NCBI GenBank assembly: GCA_013399875.1
Contig: VXAZ01007544.1
Span: 405,155 to 469,154 of the forward strand
Length of the DNA: 64,000 nt
From: Gymnorhina tibicen
Lineage: Eukaryota > Chordata > Aves > Passeriformes > Artamidae
Direction of reading: 5' to 3'
The position numbers were made by a program, and so were the translations under genes. The notes under the pieces were generated by a model. That model did not search any database. It had not been told where the DNA came from and saw only the letters and a program-made list of their open reading frames with translations. Below are positions 55,401 to 60,049 of the stretch, piece after piece. How positions within the stretch are numbered: position 1 is the stretch's first letter; the number at the start of each line of letters is the position of its first letter.

Positions 55401-58400
55401 GAACAGTATAAGCTATCTTAATTAAGGTTTGTAAACATGTATCAATTCATTGACAATCTCTGTAGGTTATTTTTATTTAAACTAATGACTAGAAATATCT
55501 CTACATGTGCAATTGATACCCAAAAAGTTGACATGATTTGGAGTTGTAAAACTGATAAATAGTCAATTTTTAAATGCAATTCTTATTAAACCTTGGTGTC
55601 TCTGTGTTCTTCCCACACCTGCCAGACTCTGCTTAGACTGACCAAAGACTGGTGAACAGACAGTGGCCTTAACTGCATGAAATGCATTCACAGGGTCTGG
55701 TTGCCATCATGTGTCTCCATCCAGCTGCCTGAAGACAACTAAGTTACAAAGGTTTCCTCTTCTGACCAGGTCTTCAGACAGTTTGCAAGTCAGAAAATAG
55801 GAAATGTTAATCAGTTTAAACCTGCTGATCTATTTAGGCCTAAGGATGAGCTGTGGGGCACAACTCAAGAGCGTTTTTGTGGGCTGTTTTGTTATGTGTG
55901 AAACCACACTGATCTCATTTCTTTGTGAGTGCAGACAAGTTTCTCTGCTTGTGTGTTGCATGGGCATCTTCATCCCCATAGTATAGCTCGGATGTGTAAT
56001 GGTTTATGCTAGGAAAGGTCTTCTTTAAGATTTATCTCTCTCCATTTTGTAGGTTTTTGGTATATGAAATCACACTAATCTATAGCACTTTTCCTTAACT
56101 GAATAGTAGCCTAAAAAAAAAGAAATTAAATCTTGAATCTGCTGTCAATCTCACTACTGTAATTGCTGTTTGCATTTTATGTTCATAAAATCAAACAGTG
56201 AAGCCCTGTGTAAAGTTCCGTCCTACATACAGATTAAGAATAGAGCACACAGAGCTTCGAGGTGGGAGAGAATATCCTTTCAGCCTCCCCTTTCAGAAGA
56301 GATGGCAGCTGTTTGGATAATGGTTTAGTATGCTGTGTGGTGTGCTGCAAGATGCCAGCACTAGAAATTTTGGAATCAGAATTGTTTAGGTTAGAAAATA
56401 CCTGTGAAGTCTCGAGTCCAGCTGTTAACCCAGCACTGCAAAGTCCACTCTAAACCATGTCTCAACTACTTCCCTGGGCAGCCTGTTCCAATGCTTGACA
56501 ACTCTTCCCATAAAGAAATTATGCCTAATATCTAAACCTCCCCTGGCACAACCTGAGGATGCTTCCTCCTGTCCTATCACGTTAATTAGGAGAACAGGCT
56601 GACCCGCATCTCGCTGTAACCTCCTTTGAGGCAGTTGTAGAGAGCAATAGTGCTTCCCTCTGAGCCTCCTTTTCTCCAGGATGAACACCCCCAGATCCCT
56701 CAGCAGCTCCTCATACGGCTCACTCTCCAGGCCCTTCACAAGCTCCATTGCCCTTCTCTGGACATGCCCCAGCCCCTCAATGTCTTTCTTGCAAGTGTGG
56801 GGCCCAGAACTGGACACGGGATATGGGGTGCAGCCTCACCAGTGCCCACTACAGGAGGACAATCACTGCCCTGGTCCTTCTGGTCACACTATTTTTGATA
56901 CCAGCCAGGATGCCACTGGCCTTCATAGCCATCTGGGCACACTCTGGTTCGTGTTCAGCTGTTTGCTGACCCATTTTATTTAATGATCAGCCTGTCTTCC
57001 ACAGGAAAACATTTCCATAGTTAACTTTTGGCAGTTATTAAATAATTAAAGACTAAGGTTGGATAGCCTGAAGGCTGGAAATCCCTATGGTTCTTAGAAC
57101 TGTTTTGTAAACTGGACCTTGTGCTGTGCTAATAAGATCAAAAATGGCTTAATTTCAACTGTAAAGTGTCATTGCCAAATCACCCTGTATGCAGTAGTCA
57201 CATCCTGTGGTCCTGTGTAGCAGCTGAACTGGTCTTTGAGGGTGCTAAATCACTGTATGATGGGGTGTTTATTACTTGCTGGTACCTGGTACATAATTTT
57301 TATGGAAAATGAAGCAGAGAGTAGCCAGACAATTTTTTTTGCTTTTAAACTTTGAGGTTGTTTTGGAAATGTATCATAATTTTATTAGTTTATTTGTAAC
57401 TTGATATGGTGCAGTAATTGAAAACTGATTATTGTCAACCCTTCCTTTGGTCCTTTTTTATCACAGAATCACAGAATGGTTTGGGTTGGAAGGGACCGTA
57501 GAGATCCTCTTGTTCCAATCCCCCTGCCACAGACAGAGACACCTTCCACTAGACCAGGTTGCTCAAGCCCCATCCAACCTGGCCTAGAAACACTCTGAGG
57601 AATGGGGCACCTATAACTTTCCTGGACAATTTGTGCCAGTGCCTTGCCACCCTTACAGTAAAGAATTTATTGCTAATACATAATCTAAACCTGCCCTTTT
57701 ACAGTTTCATTATTCCTCCTTGTCCTGTCACCCCATGCCCTTGTAAAAAGTCCCTCACCAGCTCTTTTGTAGCCCGTTCTGGGTACTGGAAGGTGCCGTA
57801 AGGTCTCTCTGGGGCCTTAACATCTCCAGACTTAGCGTCTCCCTCTGTCTTCATTGGAGAGGTGCTCCAGCCCTCTGATCATCCTGGTGGCCTCCTCTGA
57901 ACTCTTTTCAGCAGGTCCATGTCTTTATGTTGGGGGTCCCAGAGCTGAATGCAGCACTCCAGGTTGGGAGAGCAGAGGGACAGAATCCCCTCCCTTACCC
58001 TGCTGCCCACGCTGCTTTGGATGCAGCCCAGGATACGATTGGCTTTCTGGGCTTTGAGAGCACGTGGATGGGTCGTGTTGAAATTCTTGTCCACCAGCAT
58101 CCCCAAGCCCTTCTCCTCAGGGCTGCACTCAATCCATTCTCTGCTCAGCCTGTACTTGTGCTTGGGATTGCACCAACCCAGATGCAGGTCCTTGCACTGG
58201 GACTCGGTGAACTTACGAAGATGGCACAGGGCCACCTCTCAAGCTTGTCAAGGTTCCTCTGGGTGGGATCCCTTCCTTGTTTTGGTTATATGTAGTTGTT
58301 CAATTGTGCTTCCTTAAGTGATATTTAACACAGCACTGTATTTCAAAGAACCCAGGAAGGACATATCAAAATTAACTGAAATAGATTTTAAAGTGTTCTA

Positions 58401-59301
58401 TAGTGTTATTTGTAAAGCTACAGACAAGATTCTCAAGAGAGTATTCTGTTCTCATATATCAAGTAACCACATTTTTTCAGGCATCCAGGGTATCTCTCAG
58501 AGGTAGCAGCTCTGTGCTTCACATCTTTTAATACGTTATATTCTTTCGAAAATCTCATCCTTGCTGTGAGTGCTGATTGAGTCTGTGAATGTTGCCTGTC
58601 ATATTAACATGTGAAATGTAATGTACTATATTAATATAAAATGACCAGAATTTAATATACTCTTCTCTGACCTTCCTCAGAGTGTCATTCTTGATATGGA
58701 GCTAAATGGTGTGATCTGTGCTGCACTGGGACTTGAAACCTGTGAGAAGTCTATAAAGCTGGTGGTGTAATCCCAAGCTGTTAAGCATTCTTATCCTTAA
58801 CTTTGTGCAGGTCAAATATCTATATTAATGCGGTAGACTGTTACAAGACATACCTTTACATATTCTGACATATGCAAAGCGTGTATCCCTGCAGTTAATC
58901 CATGGGGAATACTCCTCTCACTTTGAAGGTCACACTGTGCAGTCAGAACCATCGTGACATGTTCTGGCTGATGGCTGGATCTGGTAATTAATTTTTGATT
59001 ACTTTGAATTTCTCTTTCTTTGTAGGTTGATGATTCCACTTGTGATGCTGAAATACTCTCCTTGCTCCTCAATGCCAAGTTGGTGGTGAAGTGCATGTCC
59101 ACTGCCTTCTGCCCACGCCTTATTGACCACCTCCTGGCTAACCAGGGACAGGGAGGCTGGGATGTGGAGGAAATAGCGAAACAGCTGAAAGAAGCAGGGT
59201 TCAATGCAGAGGCTGGGTCCCTCCTGATGGCTCATCGAGGGACCCATCCTGCACTCAGGACTTTCACTACTGCCCTCCAGGCTGTTCAGCATTGGATCTG
59301 A
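1138..59301 (+). CDS. NBAS: NBAS, C-terminal 576 residues in nine exons (5' part off the window)
   Basis: Spliced coding region joining 1138-1472, 11298-11516, 11762-11964, 18751-18840, 21083-21278, 38267-38406, 43342-43486, 49350-49478 and 59026-59301. The exon lengths (335, 219, 203, 90, 196, 140, 145, 129, 276) sum to 1733 nt and keep one open frame through eight GT-AG junctions to a TGA. The translated exons match, in order and without gaps, what I recall of the C-terminal quarter of vertebrate NBAS, for example [34 protein letters not shown] and the ending VQHWI. Known of the family: NBAS is a large peripheral ER protein that with RINT1 and ZW10 forms the NRZ tether for COPI vesicles returning from the Golgi, working with the syntaxin-18 SNARE complex; it is also reported to act in nonsense-mediated decay. 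The Sec39-like domain lies upstream, so this window holds only the C-terminal tail. No frameshift or internal stop is seen, so the gene looks intact. Exon numbering 44-52 would follow if the 52-exon human structure is conserved, which is inference. Confidence 0.96.
1765..3172 (-). mobile_element. CR1 LINE, long copy with endonuclease, RT and C-terminal remnants
   Basis: Read on the minus strand from 3172 down, the copy shows CR1 ORF2 pieces in the right order. They are [19 protein letters not shown] (end of the endonuclease region, about 3040-3100), [20 protein letters not shown] (about 2830-2900), a [13 protein letters not shown] linker (about 2710-2740), the RT motif A region [19 protein letters not shown] (about 2375-2435) and [16 protein letters not shown] (about 2105-2155). 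The 3' end is the CATAGAGTCATAGAG terminus at 1765. Stops, frameshifts and internal deletions separate these pieces: the segment between RT motif A and the C-terminal region is much too short, so the RT FADD region is lost. An AT-rich TATATA expansion (about 1870-1960) sits in the 3' part. Dead and old. Confidence 0.9.
3718..4226 (-). mobile_element. Probable LTR of an endogenous retrovirus-like element (solo, boundaries tentative)
   Basis: On the minus strand the segment runs from TGTAATTCCCC (4226) to AAGGCAACA (3718), so it has TG...CA ends. It contains an AATAAA signal (complement of 3790-3795) 70-80 nt before the 3' end, as expected for an LTR. Its composition, GC-rich with C and G homopolymers, contrasts sharply with the flanks. 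No target-site duplication is found at these ends, so the limits may be wrong or the ends damaged. It also holds the TGCAC array and a perfect octamer motif ATTTGCAT (3975-3982). It could instead be another kind of interspersed repeat. Confidence 0.42.
3841..3970. repeat. TGCAC-rich degenerate array
   Basis: About 130 bp in which GTGCAC, ATGCAC, GTGCCC and ATGCCC words recur every 8-16 bp, ending in ATGCATGCATGCACGAATGCAC. The spacing is irregular, so it looks like a decayed minisatellite and not a pure microsatellite. It lies inside the probable LTR. Confidence 0.75.
4266..4313 (+). repeat. Three-copy tandem repeat, unit about 14 bp
   Basis: Three successive copies of an AAGGGTATATGAA-like unit, the middle one reading AAGGGTATATAAG. 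Each unit holds a TATA-like core, but there is no other promoter evidence. Confidence 0.8.
7740..7765 (+). repeat. Poly(A) tract, 26 bp
   Basis: An uninterrupted run of A. No AATAAA-bearing processed transcript or SINE-like body is recognisable upstream, so I treat it as a simple repeat and not a retrocopy tail. Confidence 0.9.
8184..8448 (+). mobile_element. Old LTR fragment, 5' part of a common avian ERV LTR family
   Basis: The stretch reads GGGTCTGGTAGGAATGAAG then TTAACTTTCATCATAGCAGCC, ...GTGTTGATACCACA..., GAGCATTGCTTGTACAATG and GACACAGCCAGGACAGCTGA. These are the landmarks of an ERV LTR (TguLTR5-like, from memory) frequent in birds; the subfamily name is not certain. It lacks the later part of the LTR with its poly(A) signal and has many substitutions. 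It is followed directly by two sense CR1 ends. Confidence 0.55.
8469..8860 (+). mobile_element. CR1 LINE 3'-end fragment
   Basis: The start translates to [14 protein letters not shown], the usual CR1 ORF2 C-terminal motif, and is followed by the 3' UTR with GTTGTGGATGCCCCATCCCT and GGTCCCTTCCAACCCAG. It ends CATTCTGATTCTGTGA at 8860, the CR1 terminus. A stop (TAG) directly after the motif shows it is dead. Confidence 0.93.
8905..9090 (+). mobile_element. Second CR1 3' end, different subfamily
   Basis: GAGGGTGACTGAACACTGG, GAGGTATTCAAGAGCCACC and GGTCCATTCCAGCCATTCTGTG match the 3' end of a CR1 subfamily other than the one just upstream. It is more diverged than the 8469-8860 copy, so it is probably the older insertion. 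Limits are approximate. Confidence 0.75.
10426..10481 (+). repeat. TTTC/TTTTATTC-rich simple repeat
   Basis: An interrupted run of CTTT words on the + strand. Polypyrimidine, no other structure seen. Confidence 0.8.
11298..11516 (+). CDS. NBAS: NBAS coding exon, eighth from the end
   Basis: The acceptor TTTTTCAG ends at 11297 and the donor CAG|GTAATT follows 11516. The exon is 219 nt, phase 0 on both sides, 73 codons. It begins [20 protein letters not shown], which continues directly from the previous exon's ...AVTK as in mammalian NBAS. The first half is strongly basic ([17 protein letters not shown]), followed by a poorly conserved acidic and polar spacer and then the conserved [20 protein letters not shown]. 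The length and phase mean that skipping it would delete 73 residues without a frameshift. It is separated from the next exon by only 245 bp. Confidence 0.95.
11517..11761 (+). other. NBAS intron, 245 bp
   Basis: The only short intron in the window, flanked by GTAATT and TTTTCACAG. No repeat is visible. An internal TTTTTCTCAG at about 11670-11679 could serve as an acceptor but is followed at once by TAA in one frame, so the distal acceptor, which keeps the NBAS frame, is the right one. Confidence 0.9.
11762..11964 (+). CDS. NBAS: NBAS coding exon, seventh from the end
   Basis: The acceptor CTTTTCACAG ends at 11761 and the donor GAG|GTAAGC follows 11964. The exon is 203 nt, entering on a codon boundary and leaving after two bases of a codon (AG, completed by C of the next exon to give Ser). 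It encodes [19 protein letters not shown], then [19 protein letters not shown] and [14 protein letters not shown], all recognisable NBAS blocks. The [18 protein letters not shown] helix and the following leucine-rich helix are the best conserved parts by eye. Confidence 0.95.
12001..12092 (+). repeat. G/T-rich tract
   Basis: About 90 bp almost without A or C, made of GGTTTTTTGG-type words such as GGTTGGTTGGC and TTTTTGGTGGTTTTTGG. Low complexity, shortly after a donor site. Confidence 0.75.
14531..14611 (+). repeat. AT-rich local duplication
   Basis: TAAATTATAATTTTAAG (14550-14566) recurs as TAAATTGTAATTTTAAG (14594-14610) about 44 bp further on, with TTTAAGAATTTT also repeated between them. 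It is a slippage or tandem-duplication product, and is partly self-complementary. Confidence 0.7.
16133..16215 (+). repeat. G/T-rich tract with G-runs
   Basis: TTTGGGTTTG-type words lead to CTTGGGGCGGGGG and then (GTTTT) repeats. At least four G3+ runs are present, separated by T-rich loops that are partly long. Confidence 0.75.
16447..16742 (-). mobile_element. CR1 LINE 3'-end fragment
   Basis: The + strand starts ACAATCATACAATAGTTCG then GGCTGGAAGGGACC and continues through CCTTGAATGTTTCCAGG, CATCCACCATCTCTCTGGAC and AGCCTGTGCCAGTGTCTCACC, a reverse-oriented CR1 end. It is more diverged than the others; the inner part after about 16640 fades out. Confidence 0.85.
18751..18840 (+). CDS. NBAS: NBAS coding exon, sixth from the end (90 nt, symmetric)
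   Basis: The acceptor CCCTTAATAG ends at 18750 and the donor GG|GTAAGA follows 18840. The exon is 90 nt and starts and ends within a codon in the same phase, so it can be skipped in frame. Together with the flanking bases it reads [20 protein letters not shown] then [11 protein letters not shown]. The first ten residues form a polar, probably unstructured loop that differs from the mammalian sequence I recall, while LEG...VHASV.KG is conserved. The acceptor tract is weaker (TTAATAG) than those of neighbouring exons. Despite its small size the frame closure on both sides makes the call secure. Confidence 0.93.
20536..20549 (+). repeat. A14 run
   Basis: A homopolymer run of 14 A. Confidence 0.85.
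20616..20636 (+). repeat. (GAAA)n microsatellite
   Basis: Five tandem AAAG units. Confidence 0.9.
21083..21278 (+). CDS. NBAS: NBAS coding exon, fifth from the end
   Basis: The acceptor TTTAATTACAG ends at 21082 and the donor AAG|GTATTA follows 21278. One base completes the split Gly codon, then 65 full codons follow. The protein reads [20 protein letters not shown], then [20 protein letters not shown] and [29 protein letters not shown] and EDSKLLV.FRT are strongly NBAS-like. The donor, GTATTA, is the least consensus-like in the set and is followed by the 17-kb intron, the longest here. Confidence 0.95.
22439..22612 (-). mobile_element. Decayed CR1 fragment (coding region)
   Basis: A GC-richer island in AT-rich intron. 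CACTGCCCACCAGAACACCC, CAGCAGAGCTG and CCAGTCTTCCAGGCTGTCTAGGCCTCTCC match, on the minus strand, the CR1 ORF2 segment after the RT active site. Insertions and substitutions are numerous. Confidence 0.55.
26322..27160 (+). mobile_element. CR1 LINE, 0.84-kb 3' part of ORF2 plus 3' UTR
   Basis: Translates in pieces to [20 protein letters not shown], then, after frameshifts, [20 protein letters not shown] and RTRGNSF. These are the CR1 ORF2 segments that follow the RT active site. The 3' UTR ends CCAACCCAAACCATTCTGTGA-like at 27160. It lies in the same orientation as NBAS and is one of the better-preserved copies, but with broken frames. Confidence 0.94.
29950..30148 (-). mobile_element. CR1 3'-end fragment, CR1 subfamily shared with 47070 and 60050
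   Basis: CAACTCCTGGCCCTGCATGG, GAGAGCATTGTCCAAATACTT and CCTGTTCCAGTGCCCAGCCA correspond to the same 3'-end subtype seen at 47070-47942 and 60050-61412. Truncated on both sides. Confidence 0.85.
30588..30593. repeat. Target-site duplication TTTCTG, left copy of the solo LTR
   Basis: Identical to 31189-31194 on the other side of the LTR. Confidence 0.88.
30679..30703 (+). repeat. (CA)n microsatellite inside the solo LTR
   Basis: About 12 CA units lying in the U5 part of the LTR, so the repeat expanded within the element. Confidence 0.95.
30751..30756 (-). terminator. Poly(A) signal of the antisense solo LTR
   Basis: The complement of TTTATT reads AATAAA inside the R region of the LTR. Confidence 0.65.
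30843..30850 (-). promoter_or_regulatory. TATA box of the antisense solo LTR
   Basis: The complement of TTTATATA reads TATATAAA, about 90 nt before the LTR's AATAAA signal, which is a normal U3/R arrangement. Activity in this copy is unknown. Confidence 0.6.
31189..31194. repeat. Target-site duplication TTTCTG, right copy of the solo LTR
   Basis: Identical to 30588-30593. Confidence 0.88.
31998..32130 (+). mobile_element. Possible ancient amniote interspersed repeat
   Basis: GAGATCAAGGCCCAGTATTC and TGTATCCAGTATCACTTGGTG recall the reptile/bird repeat with GGATCAGACCAAAGGTCCA-type sequence and CCAGTATCCTGTCTCC. The match is from memory and weak; the family is not named. Confidence 0.3.
33530..33572 (+). 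mobile_element. Possible ancient L2/MIR-like tail
   Basis: TTAGATTGTAAACTCCTTGG then GGCAAGGCTGT resembles the conserved L2/MIR 3' tail motif. Only this short stretch is recognisable, so chance similarity is possible. Confidence 0.35.
35663..35706 (+). repeat. Tandem duplication with TTAGGG words
   Basis: GGTTAACCTTGGGGTTAG (18 bp) is followed directly by GGTTAACCTTGGGTTTTAG (19 bp) and then GGTTTTG. Two TTAGGG hexamers arise at the junctions, but there is no true telomeric array. Confidence 0.75.
36061..36118 (+). repeat. (ATCT)n with flanking TATG/CATA microsatellite
   Basis: ATCTATCTATCTATCTGTCT is followed by ATGTATGTATATACATACAT, a compound tetranucleotide repeat whose second half is palindromic. 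Confidence 0.9.
37892..37906 (+). repeat. (TG)7 microsatellite
   Basis: A short uninterrupted TG dinucleotide run. Confidence 0.85.
38267..38406 (+). CDS. NBAS: NBAS coding exon, fourth from the end
   Basis: The acceptor TCTCCTTCAG ends at 38266 and the donor CGG|GTGAGC follows 38406. The exon is 140 nt: 46 codons from a codon boundary, then two bases of a Gly codon. It encodes [20 protein letters not shown], then [20 protein letters not shown] and PMDRSNG. The [14 protein letters not shown] block is diagnostic for NBAS in my recollection. The acceptor follows a short GT-rich stretch with TTAGTTAGTTAGTTTGTTTGG just upstream, so the polypyrimidine tract is compact. Confidence 0.95.
38407..43341 (+). 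other. NBAS intron, 4.9 kb
   Basis: AT-rich intron with no recognisable transposable element. The only compositional departure is a short CpG-containing patch near 41670-41730. The acceptor side has a T7 run and a short tract ending CTGGGCAG. Confidence 0.85.
43342..43486 (+). CDS. NBAS: NBAS coding exon, third from the end
   Basis: The acceptor TTTACTGGGCAG ends at 43341 and the donor AAG|GTAAGT, a perfect consensus, follows 43486. One base completes the split Gly codon, then 48 codons end in phase 0. The product contains [16 protein letters not shown] and [17 protein letters not shown], both matching NBAS blocks; PCTDD and the EEKENTGN linker are divergent. The exon is followed within 70 bp by an ancient repeat-like sequence and then a decayed CR1. 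Confidence 0.95.
43545..43600 (+). mobile_element. Possible ancient amniote interspersed repeat
   Basis: GTTGCCATACTGGATCAAGT then CCAGTGG resembles the reptile/bird repeat motif in which GCCATACTGGATCAGACCAG is followed by a GTCCA stretch. Short and uncertain. Confidence 0.35.
43690..43965 (+). mobile_element. Heavily decayed CR1 3' end
   Basis: The order ACAGGACAAGAGGCAATAG, CATTTTTCACTGTTAAAATAG, GGAGGTATTTAGGATTTAACTG and GATCTTTATAGGTCTGTTCCAG parallels a CR1 3' UTR (ACAGGACAAGGGGCAA, ...ACTGTGAGGGTG..., GGTCCCTTCCAA) in sense orientation. It is much more AT-rich than the young copies, so it is old. Confidence 0.6.
45573..45626 (+). repeat. G/T-rich tract with G7 and G6 runs
   Basis: TTTGGGGGGGTATTTTTGTG followed by GGGGGTTTTTTTGTTTG and TTTTGGG; four G-runs are separated by T-rich loops. 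Confidence 0.75.
46115..46235 (-). mobile_element. Old CR1 reverse-transcriptase remnant
   Basis: The minus strand translates to [17 protein letters not shown], matching the CR1/LINE RT block GPVLFNIFIN.L.  that precedes the RT active site, and it is flanked by TGGTTCACTGTGACACCAGT-like sequence. Both sides fade into unrecognised sequence. Confidence 0.7.
47070..47942 (+). mobile_element. CR1 LINE, 0.87-kb ORF2 3' part plus 3' UTR
   Basis: Begins TACTAAATTGGGAGGAGCTG, directly after the position of the RT FADD motif, and reads [20 protein letters not shown] in one frame. Later segments (CTCACCTCGAGTGCTGGG, GGAAGCCGTGTGAGGAGCAG) also match CR1. The end ATGATCCTTGTGGGTCACCC ... CAGCATGCTCTGTGGTTCTA marks the same CR1 subtype as 60050-61412 and 29950-30148. 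In sense with NBAS. Frames are broken by indels, but sequence identity to the 60050 copy looks high. Confidence 0.94.
49350..49478 (+). CDS. NBAS: NBAS coding exon, second from the end (129 nt, symmetric)
   Basis: The acceptor TTTATTTCAG ends at 49349 and the donor AAG|GTATGA follows 49478. The exon is 43 codons, phase 0 at both ends, so it could be skipped in frame. It encodes [20 protein letters not shown] followed by [20 protein letters not shown]. The run of leucines is an amphipathic or buried helix of the alpha-solenoid and not a membrane anchor: acidic and basic residues interrupt it and the family is peripheral. Conservation with mammalian NBAS is high throughout. Confidence 0.95.
53462..53945 (-). 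mobile_element. CR1 LINE fragment with internal inverted duplication
   Basis: The + strand shows GCATGGGCGGGGATACCTTCC, CTTGAACACTTCCAGGGCTG and CCATGTCTTTCTTGTGCTGG. The minus strand encodes [15 protein letters not shown], the CR1 ORF2 C-terminal motif. The terminal ATTCTGTGA repeats are lost at the 3' end. An inverted duplication sits at 53621-53684. Confidence 0.93.
53621..53684. repeat. 28-bp inverted repeat with 8-bp spacer inside a CR1
   Basis: The left arm (53621-53648, ending CCAACCCTCTTAC) and the right arm (53657-53684, starting GTAAGAGGGTTGG) are complementary at 25 of 28 positions, with an 8-bp spacer CATTTAAA. The three mismatches are all C/T or G/A transitions. Other CR1 copies have no right arm at this place. 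Confidence 0.9.
55385..55414. repeat. Short hairpin and overlapping tandem repeat
   Basis: CTGTTCAG (55385-55392) and CTGAACAG (55399-55406) form an 8-bp stem around TATAAG; CAGTATAAGCT also occurs twice in tandem. Confidence 0.85.
56370..56985 (-). mobile_element. CR1 LINE, another CR1 subfamily
   Basis: The 3' end reads GAATCAGAATTGTTTAGGTT, GAGTCCAGCTGTTAACCCAG and AAACCATGTCTCAACTAC, a different CR1 3'-end subtype from its neighbours. The minus strand encodes [20 protein letters not shown] and then [12 protein letters not shown], with a largely open frame from 56817 to 56425. The 5' side ends near 56985 in CTGACCCATTTT. Confidence 0.93.
57462..58275 (-). mobile_element. CR1 LINE, 0.81-kb ORF2 3' part plus 3' UTR
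   Basis: Starts with the terminal ATCACAGAATCACAGAATGG and continues through a full 3' UTR into ORF2. The minus strand carries [20 protein letters not shown] and [14 protein letters not shown] in one 118-codon frame. Antisense to NBAS and about 750 bp before the last exon's acceptor. Confidence 0.95.
59026..59301 (+). CDS. NBAS: NBAS last coding exon with stop codon
   Basis: The acceptor TTTCTTTGTAG ends at 59025; 91 codons and TGA at 59299-59301 follow. The protein reads [20 protein letters not shown], then [40 protein letters not shown] and finishes ALQAVQHWI. The C-terminal GSLL...RGTH...LRTF.TAL.A.QHW pattern is the conserved end of NBAS. The 3' UTR continues without another intron. The exon lies about 750 bp after the end of a CR1 that is antisense to the gene (57462-58275). 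Confidence 0.95.
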   Translation, partial: VDDSTCDAEILSLLLNAKLVVKCMSTAFCPRLIDHLLANQGQGGWDVEEIAKQLKEAGFNAEAGSLLMAHRGTHPALRTFTTALQAVQHWI

Positions 59302-59795
59302 AAATGTTGGGTTTAGCATCTGTCTGCCTTTTTGCTGGAGATCTTACACAAAAGGGAGAAATTGTTGTTCTAGTGAAGTAACAAAGTGAGTTATTACCTA
59401 CAGTTTGTAGAAAACACACAGCACACAGTAAATTCCCATTTACTTCTACTTGTTTAAAAAAACCTATTGGTGCAGACTGTATCATTCTGTTGTATGATTA
59501 ACAAAGCATTGAATCTGATCATCCTTTCAGATAAAAGTTAAATGGTTACACTCGGTTACATATAAATGAAACATTAGTAAGGTGGCAGGTCATATACAAT
59601 TTGTCTTATTTTCTGTAAGTAATTTACTCTTGTCATAATGTAAAACTAATGTAAAAATATAATTATAAAGATATATATGGAGCAAAAAATGTCACAAGAG
59701 TGATTTTTGAGAATTTCAAAATCTTAAAATTCAGTATTGTGCAATGTTATCACAGCTTTTGTTTGAAATAAATAAAATATTTTGCATTTAATGTA
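59302..59795 (+). other. NBAS: NBAS 3' untranslated region (end approximate)
   Basis: The roughly 490 bp between the NBAS stop codon and the expected cleavage site. It becomes steadily more AU-rich toward the end and holds no repeat copy that I recognise. The 3' limit is inferred from the AATAAA pair at 59767-59776 plus a normal 10-30 nt spacing; a longer form reading into the CR1 downstream cannot be excluded. Confidence 0.75.
59767..59776 (+). terminator. NBAS: NBAS polyadenylation signal (two overlapping AATAAA)
   Basis: AATAAATAAA gives two canonical hexamers at 59767-59772 and 59771-59776, about 465 nt after the stop codon. A T-rich stretch with TGTACTGTCTCGTCTTT follows within 40 nt, which fits a U/GU-rich downstream element. 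Confidence 0.8.
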
Positions 59796-60049
59796 CTGTC
59801 TCGTCTTTCAGCCTTTTAGACAGATAAATATTTTCTTTATTCAGCCCCTTTTGCTGAAATTCCTGTCTCTACTTAGTGATGTTTATTCATGAGGACAAGC
59901 TGAAGTCTAAGAGATATTTTTCTCCACGGTTTGGGAAGCCCCATTTCAAATCCTGATCATTTGTTGATACCTTTTGTGAGTGTACTTTCAAAGTATTTAC
60001 TTGTATTTTCCCTGAGTTCTGAAAAATTGGATAAATGTGTATATTTGCA

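Larger units (their letters stand above)
49479..59025 (+). other. NBAS last intron, 9.5 kb
   Basis: The first 4 kb (49479-53460) is AT-rich and repeat-poor by eye. The last 5.5 kb carries three antisense CR1s (53462-53945, 56370-56985, 57462-58275) and a small hairpin/tandem (55385-55414). Confidence 0.85.
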
